Assembly: GCA_947176325.1 (NCBI GenBank)
Contig: CAMWQD010000001.1
Location: 1 to 36,548 of the forward strand
Direction: 5' to 3'
DNA length: 36,548 bases
Origin: an uncultured Bacteroidales bacterium
Lineage (GTDB): Bacteria > Bacteroidota > Bacteroidia > Bacteroidales > P3
Position 1 is the stretch's first letter, and each line of letters starts with the position of its first letter. Below, in pieces: positions 31,617-36,548 of this stretch. The notes beneath the pieces were generated by a model that searched no databases, had not been told where the DNA came from, and was given only the letters and a program-made list of their open reading frames with translations. Both the position numbers and the translations under genes were made by a program.

Positions 31617-33488
31617 ATGCTGATGAAGAGAGAAAAACTTTTTTCGGAATTCGCACCTGTTTCCACCCAGGAATGGATGGAAGCCATTACCAAAGACCTC
31701 AAGGGCGCAGACTTCAACAAGAAGCTGGTTTGGCGCACCGCCGAAGGCTTTTCGGTGGAACCTTTCTACCGCGCCGACAATCTGGAAGGCTTGGATTTCC
31801 TGAACGAGAAGCCGGGTGAATTTCCTTTCGTTAGGGGAGGAAAGACGGAAAACAACGATTGGGAGGTGCGGCAGGATTTCCGCATCGACGACATAAACCG
31901 TTGCAACGCTTTGGCTCGCGAAGCCGCCGCCAAAGGTGCCGAATCGGTGGGTTTGAACTGCGCGAAGGTGGAGACCTTGGCGCAAATGGAAAGCTTGTTG
32001 CAGGGTATTGATGTATGCCGCACGGGCATTCATTTTCTGCAAAGCAAGAACTACGGAAAGACGCTCGACCTTTTCTTGCAGTATCTCAAGGCGCACGATA
32101 TAAAAGGAGAGAATGTATACGGTTCGATTGATTTCGACCCGCTTGCCTACGCCTTGCTGCACGGCGAATTCTATCAATCCTTTTCCGCGAACATGGACGA
32201 GGCGGCGGAGCTTTTCAAGAAGTTCGCGCAGGCATTGCCCAAATTCCGTCTGTTGAATGTGGGCGCCCGCACGCTTCACGAGGCGGGTTGCTACAATGTG
32301 CGTGAAATAGGCCTTGCCCTTTCGTGGGGATGCGAATATCTGGCCGCCCTCACCGACCGCGGCGTGGACGTAGACACGGTGTGCGCCCGCATGGGGCTGC
32401 ATATCGGAATAGGCTCCGACTACTTCATTCAAATTGCCAAGATGCGCACGGTGCGGCTCCTGTGGGCGCACATGGTTCACGGCTTCGCACCCAAGAATCC
32501 GCAAAGCGAAAAAGCTTTCGTGCACGCCGAATCTTCGTTGTGGAACCAATCGGTCTACGACCCCTACGTGAATATGTTGCGCAGCACCACCGAAACCATG
32601 AGTGCGGCTATCGGGGGCGCGGACTCAATTTGTGTGAACGACTTTTCGGACGCTTTCCGCGCCCCCGACGAATTCTCGGCGCGCATCGCCCGCAATCAGC
32701 AAATCATCCTTAAAGAGGAGTCGTTTTTCAACCGCATCATCGACCCCTCCGCCGGTTCGTATTATATAGAGAACCTCACCGCGAAAATGGCCGAAGAAGC
32801 GTGGAAACTGTTTTTGGAAGCCGAGGAGCAGGGCGGGTTCGCGGCCTGTGTGGAAAAGGGTTTTGTGCAGGAGCGTGTGGAAGCCGATGCCGCCAAACGC
32901 AACGAGGATTTGGCCAAGCGGAAGTTGGTGTTGACGGGTGTGAACCAATTCCCCAATCTCGGCGAGAAAGAGTTGGAAAATCTGCAAAAGGAAATATGCG
33001 CGGCCGGGGCTCCTGCAGGCAAGGCGTTTGCCGCCTTGCGGATGTATCGTGGAGCCGAGGCATTCGAGGCCTTGCGCTTGCAGACCGAAAAATTCGCCGC
33101 AGAACACAACGGAAAACGACCCAAGGTATTTTTGCTGACCTACGGAAACTTGGCCATGCGCAAGGCACGGGCGGGTTTCACCTCCAATTTCTTCGGTTGC
33201 CTCGGCTACGAAATCATCGACAATGCAGGTTTTGAAAACGGGGAACAAGGGGCGCAGGCGGCCTTGCAGAGCGGTGCCGAAATTACGGTGTTGTGCAGCA
33301 GCGATGAGGAATATGCCGATTTGGCCGCACAAGCCTGCCCTGTGCTGAAAGGCAAAACCTGCATTGTCTATGCAGGAGCCGCGGCCGATGAGGAGCCTTT
33401 CCGCGCCCTCGGGGTGGAATGCTTCATCCACGTGCGCAGCAATGTTTTGGAGACCTTGCAAAAATTTCAGAAAACTTTATTAAAATAG
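31617..33488 (+). CDS. mutA: Methylmalonyl-CoA mutase small (beta) subunit
   Basis: From ATG 31617 (or 31623) the product is 623 residues, the usual MutA length. The N-terminus KLFSEFAPVSTQEWMEAITKDLKGADFNKKLVW is typical of the family but is split here only for recognition: LFSEFAPVST, then DLKGADFNKKLVW. The barrel contains ARNQQIILKEESFF and DPSAGSYYIENLT. The C-terminal cobalamin-fold domain lacks the DxHxxG B12-binding motif, so this is the non-catalytic beta subunit, which pairs with the B12-carrying MutB to interconvert methylmalonyl-CoA and succinyl-CoA in propionate metabolism. mutB normally follows directly; here mntP follows after 29 nt and mutB is not in the window. Confidence 0.92.
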   Translation: MLMKREKLFSEFAPVSTQEWMEAITKDLKGADFNKKLVWRTAEGFSVEPFYRADNLEGLDFLNEKPGEFPFVRGGKTENNDWEVRQDFRIDDINRCNALAREAAAKGAESVGLNCAKVETLAQMESLLQGIDVCRTGIHFLQSKNYGKTLDLFLQYLKAHDIKGENVYGSIDFDPLAYALLHGEFYQSFSANMDEAAELFKKFAQALPKFRLLNVGARTLHEAGCYNVREIGLALSWGCEYLAALTDRGVDVDTVCARMGLHIGIGSDYFIQIAKMRTVRLLWAHMVHGFAPKNPQSEKAFVHAESSLWNQSVYDPYVNMLRSTTETMSAAIGGADSICVNDFSDAFRAPDEFSARIARNQQIILKEESFFNRIIDPSAGSYYIENLTAKMAEEAWKLFLEAEEQGGFAACVEKGFVQERVEADAAKRNEDLAKRKLVLTGVNQFPNLGEKELENLQKEICAAGAPAGKAFAALRMYRGAEAFEALRLQTEKFAAEHNGKRPKVFLLTYGNLAMRKARAGFTSNFFGCLGYEIIDNAGFENGEQGAQAALQSGAEITVLCSSDEEYADLAAQACPVLKGKTCIVYAGAAADEEPFRALGVECFIHVRSNVLETLQKFQKTLLK

Positions 33489-33517
33489 AAGACAGTTTCA
33501 AAGACCCGCTATAACCT

Positions 33518-34135
33518 ATGACCCTATTTTCCCTGATACTCCTGTCGTTGGCCTTGTCGATAGACTGCTTTACGATATGTATGGTCTTCGGCATGCAACG
33601 CGCCGCCTTCCGGGCCAACCTGCGTGCGGAGGAGAAAGACCCCATGCCGCCCCTGTGGTGGAGCGCCGTCTTGCCGGGTCTTGTCTTCGCCCTCTTCCAT
33701 ATCCTGATGATTTTATTGGGATGGCTGTTGGGCTGGAGCATCAACGGTATCGTGGAGAAATTCGACCATTGGTTCGCTTTCGCCCTGCTCTGCGGCATCG
33801 GTTTCAAAACCATTATCGAAGCCTATAACAGCAAGGAAAAGGAATTGCAGGTGCACGCCATGTTTCATTGGAAATCCCTGCTGCTGTTGGGGCTCGCCGT
33901 GAGCATCGACGCCTTTGCCGTTGGGGTGAGCCTCGAGATGCTGAATGTGGGTTTGGTGAAGCTTTGCGCCAGCGTGGCCATTACGGTTCTCGTATGCAGC
34001 ATAGCCGCGGTGTTCGCCGGATTTTTCCTGCAAAAACAACTCAGGAAACTATCTCTCAAAGCCGTCAACCTCATCGGGGGATTGGTGCTTATCGGTATCG
34101 GGGTACGCATTCTCATCGAGCATTTGCAAGGCTGA
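33518..34135 (+). CDS. mntP: MntP-family manganese efflux pump
   Basis: A 205-residue membrane protein with six hydrophobic segments in two repeats. Each repeat begins with the family's acidic motif: SIDCF (Asp16) and SIDAFAVG (Asp131), residues that line the ion path. The Cys in place of the usual Ala in the first motif is a small deviation. A cytoplasmic loop of about 20 residues (RANLRAEEKDPMPP) follows the first segment, giving a slightly longer chain than E. coli MntP (188). It exports Mn2+ to prevent toxicity. I see no manganese (yybP-ykoY) riboswitch in the 29-nt gap after mutA. queD starts 17 nt later. Confidence 0.88.
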   Translation: MTLFSLILLSLALSIDCFTICMVFGMQRAAFRANLRAEEKDPMPPLWWSAVLPGLVFALFHILMILLGWLLGWSINGIVEKFDHWFAFALLCGIGFKTIIEAYNSKEKELQVHAMFHWKSLLLLGLAVSIDAFAVGVSLEMLNVGLVKLCASVAITVLVCSIAAVFAGFFLQKQLRKLSLKAVNLIGGLVLIGIGVRILIEHLQG

Positions 34136-34152
34136 TTATTATATTGAAGACT

Positions 34153-34623
34153 ATGCCGCAGTTGAGCATCACCAAGATTTTCCGCTACGAAGCCGCCCAT
34201 GCCCTCATGGGCTACGACGGGCTTTGCGCCAACATTCACGGGCATTCCTATCGCTTGGAGGTGACGGTTTGCCGCACGGATTTGGATGCCACGCCCGGCA
34301 CGTCGATAGGCGCCGAGAACGAATCCGACCCCAAATGCGGCATGTTGATGGATTTCTCGGATTTGAAACGGCTCGTGAACGACACGATTGTAAATCCTTT
34401 CGACCACGCGTTGATTTTGAACGCCTCCATGCAGGCCAACCTGTTGGAATCGCTGCGCGCCTCGCATCAGAAAATCATCACCCTCCCCTTTCAACCCACC
34501 AGCGAAAACATGATTCTGTATTTCGCCTCCCGCCTCACTTCCTGTCTTCCCGCACCTTTCCGCCTCAAGAAACTCCGCCTCTACGAAACCGAATCCTCCT
34601 TTACCGATTGGGAGAATGACTGA
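34153..34623 (+). CDS. queD: QueD, 6-carboxytetrahydropterin synthase
   Basis: From ATG 34153 the product is 156 residues. QueD converts dihydroneopterin triphosphate to 6-carboxytetrahydropterin, an early step of queuosine and other 7-deazaguanine synthesis. The zinc ligands are His16 (EAAH) and His29/His31 (HGHSY), Cys25 (GLCANIHGH) is the catalytic cysteine, and FDHALILN with the late Glu in YETESSF complete the active site. A tetrahydrobiopterin synthase is less likely in this lineage. The stop overlaps the start of the DUF5131 gene by 8 nt. No queE or queC is present in the window, although queE often follows queD. Confidence 0.9.
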   Translation: MPQLSITKIFRYEAAHALMGYDGLCANIHGHSYRLEVTVCRTDLDATPGTSIGAENESDPKCGMLMDFSDLKRLVNDTIVNPFDHALILNASMQANLLESLRASHQKIITLPFQPTSENMILYFASRLTSCLPAPFRLKKLRLYETESSFTDWEND

Positions 34624-35353
34624 ATCGTGGAACCCGTGGCACGGCTGCCACAAGATTAGCGCGGGCTGCAAGCACTGCTATGTGTATCGGGAAGATGCCG
34701 CTTTCGGCACGGAAATTCCCTCCGACCAAGTGCGCAAGACCTCATCGTTCCGCCTGCCGCTCAAGAAAGACCGTCATAAGAATTTCAAATATCCTTCCGG
34801 AACCATGTTCGGGCTGTGCTTCACTTCCGATTTGCTCATTGAGGAAGCCGACCCTTGGCGCGAGGAAATCTGGGAAATCATCCGCCAACGCCGCGACTGC
34901 ACGTTCTTTTTCTTTACCAAACGCATCGACCGCCTGGCCGCCTGCCTGCCCGCCGATTGGGGCGAGGGCTACGAACACGTGGCGGTGGGCTGCACGGTAG
35001 AGAACCAAGACCGCGCCGACTACCGTCTGCCCATATTCCTTTCCCTGCCGATACGCCACCGCCTGTTGATAGTCGCCCCCATGTTGGAACGTATCGACCT
35101 ACGCCCCTACCTCAACCCGCAACACATCGAAGAAGTCTCGGCCAGCGGCGAATCGGGCAAATACGCCCGCACCTTGGATTACAACTGGATACTCGACCTC
35201 CGCGCCCAATGTATCGAAGCGCAGGTGCCGTTCTGTTTTCACCAAACCGGTTCCTATTTTCTCAAAGACGGCAAGACCTATCACATTCCCCGCGAAAAGC
35301 AAATCTCCCAAGCCCGCAAAGCCGGCATAGACACGCGCGAGCCGAGGCTATAG
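34616..35353 (+). CDS. DUF5131 (phage Gp37/Gp68-like) three-cysteine protein
   Basis: A 245-residue protein whose N-terminus reads WNPWHGCHKISAGCKHCY, giving Cys11-x6-Cys18-x2-Cys21, the hallmark of the DUF5131 or Gp37/Gp68 family. The spacing resembles, but is not, the CxxxCxxC motif of radical SAM enzymes. Other family-like stretches are MFGLCFTSDLL, FFFFTKRIDRL, VAVGCTVENQDRADYRLPIF and GESGKYAR. The function is not established; an iron-sulfur or radical SAM-like barrel is plausible. It starts inside queD (8-nt overlap), so the two are translationally coupled, in the place where the radical SAM enzyme QueE is often found. Whether it acts in deazaguanine synthesis is only an inference. Confidence 0.78.
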   Translation: MTESWNPWHGCHKISAGCKHCYVYREDAAFGTEIPSDQVRKTSSFRLPLKKDRHKNFKYPSGTMFGLCFTSDLLIEEADPWREEIWEIIRQRRDCTFFFFTKRIDRLAACLPADWGEGYEHVAVGCTVENQDRADYRLPIFLSLPIRHRLLIVAPMLERIDLRPYLNPQHIEEVSASGESGKYARTLDYNWILDLRAQCIEAQVPFCFHQTGSYFLKDGKTYHIPREKQISQARKAGIDTREPRL

Positions 35354-35404
35354 ACTGTCCCCGTTTTTTTTGTATTTTCGCGCGCTTTTTAAAAACAAAC
35401 TGTT

Positions 35405-36451
35405 ATGTTGTTTCACGTTTATGGAGACTTGGCTATCTACAAATGGATTGCCATGTTCGCAGTCCTTGTAGGACTGATTCTTCTCAATGAATTCGCCCGA
35501 AAGACCAAATTCGGCGGAATCGTAACCTTCTTTGCCGTGCCCGTGCTGTTGACGGCCTATTTCGTGACGATTTACATCGCCGCCGCCTTGGGTGCCGACT
35601 GGGCGCTGCACAACCAGACCTATCTTTACATGAACGGCTGGTTCCACTACGCCAAACTGTATGCGGCGCTGACGGGCTGTATCGGCTTCATGATGATCAA
35701 GTACGGCTGGGGCATCGGCAAACAGAAATGGTTCAAGCCCTTCCCGTTTGTCATCGTGGCCATCAACATCCTTATCGCCGTGGCTTCCGATTTCGAAACG
35801 GCCTACAAGGGTTGGTACAGCTGGTTCCTCTCGCCCGAACAGGTATGGCTCTACGGCGGCTGGCACAACATCATGAACGGTGTGGCCGGTCTGCTCAACA
35901 TCTTCTGTATGACCGCCTGGTGGAGCGTTTATTCCTCCAAGGACAAGACCGATATGTTGTGGCCCGATATGACGTGGGTGTATATTGTGGTTTATGATGT
36001 ATGGAACTTCGCCTACACCTACAACTGTCTGCCCACCCACTCTTGGTTCTGCGGTATCGCGCTTCTGCTGGCTCCCACGATTGCGGCTGTATGCTGGAAC
36101 CGGGGCGGCTGGATTCAGAACCGCGCCAATACGCTTGCCATCTGGTGTATGTTCGCACAGGTATTCCCGCTCTTCCAAGTCACCTTCCCCAACGGCCTCC
36201 AAGTTTACAAGTGGGCTACCCTTCCCACCCTCTATGCCGACGGCACGCTCAACGGCATTGTGGAAGGCGGCAGCGTCAACGCCAATCCTACGGCCATGAC
36301 CGTTGTCAGCGCCCTCGCCTTGGTGTTGAACGCCGTTGCCCTCGGCTACATCATCTGCGTATCGAAGAAACGTCACATCAACCCCTACAAGCAAGACGTA
36401 TTCGTTAACCAGAAATACTACAAAGACGCCGCCGCGCGCATCGACGCCTAA
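35405..36451 (+). CDS. polytopic membrane protein, DUF5692-like
   Basis: A 348-residue integral membrane protein with about eight or nine hydrophobic segments and many tryptophans (SWFLSP, YGGWHNIMNG, MLWPDMTWVYIVVYDVWNFAYTY). It resembles the uncharacterised DUF5692 family as I recall it, and I know no function. The N-terminus is hydrophobic without a cleavable signal. A short lysine-rich cytoplasmic tail (SKKRHINPYKQD) ends the chain. It lies 51 nt after the DUF5131 gene; the gap holds a T8 run and TATTTTCG (35373-35380), possibly a degenerate promoter, so it may be its own transcript. A strong terminator follows. Confidence 0.75.
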   Translation: MLFHVYGDLAIYKWIAMFAVLVGLILLNEFARKTKFGGIVTFFAVPVLLTAYFVTIYIAAALGADWALHNQTYLYMNGWFHYAKLYAALTGCIGFMMIKYGWGIGKQKWFKPFPFVIVAINILIAVASDFETAYKGWYSWFLSPEQVWLYGGWHNIMNGVAGLLNIFCMTAWWSVYSSKDKTDMLWPDMTWVYIVVYDVWNFAYTYNCLPTHSWFCGIALLLAPTIAAVCWNRGGWIQNRANTLAIWCMFAQVFPLFQVTFPNGLQVYKWATLPTLYADGTLNGIVEGGSVNANPTAMTVVSALALVLNAVALGYIICVSKKRHINPYKQDVFVNQKYYKDAAARIDA

Positions 36452-36476
36452 GCGCCTGTCTTTGGTATGATATAGA

Positions 36477-36509
36477 AGCGGGTGGACTTTTCGTCTGCCC
36501 GCTTTTTTT
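36477..36509 (+). terminator. rho-independent terminator after the DUF5692-like gene
   Basis: An 11-bp stem (36477-36487 with 36493-36503, including two G-U pairs) with a TTTTC loop is followed by seven Ts, 26 nt after the stop codon. The remaining 39 nt of the window show nothing recognisable. Confidence 0.92.
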
Positions 36510-36548
36510 ATGGAACAAGAAAACTTTAACTTGTCCTGCACTTGTCCT

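Noticed and set aside
33489..33517. Manganese riboswitch before mntP
   Set aside because: The gap after mutA is only 29 nt, too short for a yybP-ykoY element, and shows no matching structure.
35354..35404. Terminator after the DUF5131 gene
   Set aside because: A T8 run is present, but the only preceding stem (AGCC/GGCT with a 2-nt loop) is too small to be convincing.

Overview
The window is a gene-dense stretch of a Bacteroidota chromosome, most likely from the order Bacteroidales. Three things point there: type IX secretion and gliding genes (gldJ, porP/sprF family, porV), the Bacteroidota-type promoter element TAnnTTTG in front of several genes, and a dcw cluster in the order mraZ-rsmH-ftsL-ftsI-murE-mraY-murD-ftsW-murG-murC-ftsQ-ftsA-ftsZ. 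No rRNA, tRNA, CRISPR array, insertion sequence or prophage is visible.

Layout. (1) 1-3.9 kb, minus strand: a small lipoprotein gene, PBP2 (mrdA) and rodA, an elongation operon without mreBCD. (2) 3.9-8.8 kb: a LuxE/PaaK-like acyl-activating enzyme (+), a 647-residue Ig-like lipoprotein (-) and a U32-family protein resembling RlhA (-). (3) 8.8-13.4 kb: gldJ and a porP-like gene (-) diverge from porV-ispF (+) through closely spaced promoters. (4) 13.4-28.8 kb, minus strand: the dcw cluster, about 15 kb of tightly packed genes for peptidoglycan precursors and the divisome. (5) 28.8-29.2 kb: the only long intergenic region; it carries the dcw promoter and a 10-bp-phased array of TGGRA boxes that looks like a MraZ operator. 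(6) 29.2-36.5 kb, plus strand: glsA-like, glsB-like, engB, mutA, mntP, queD and a DUF5131 gene in one close series, then a separate membrane protein (DUF5692-like) with a strong terminator.

Most notable is the gene in the murD position: an intact reading frame of only 184 residues, matching just the C-terminal third of MurD. The UDP-binding and ATPase domains are absent and several substrate-contact residues are changed, so it cannot be an ordinary MurD ligase. Others are the phased MraZ operator, mutually exclusive hairpins in the ftsA-ftsZ gap, queD overlapping a three-cysteine DUF5131 gene, a mutA without mutB, and gldJ/porV joined by porP rather than porU.

Family assignments rest on recalled motifs and gene order, without database searches. 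Start sites were moved inward from the longest open frame where signal peptides, conserved N-termini or promoter positions required it.
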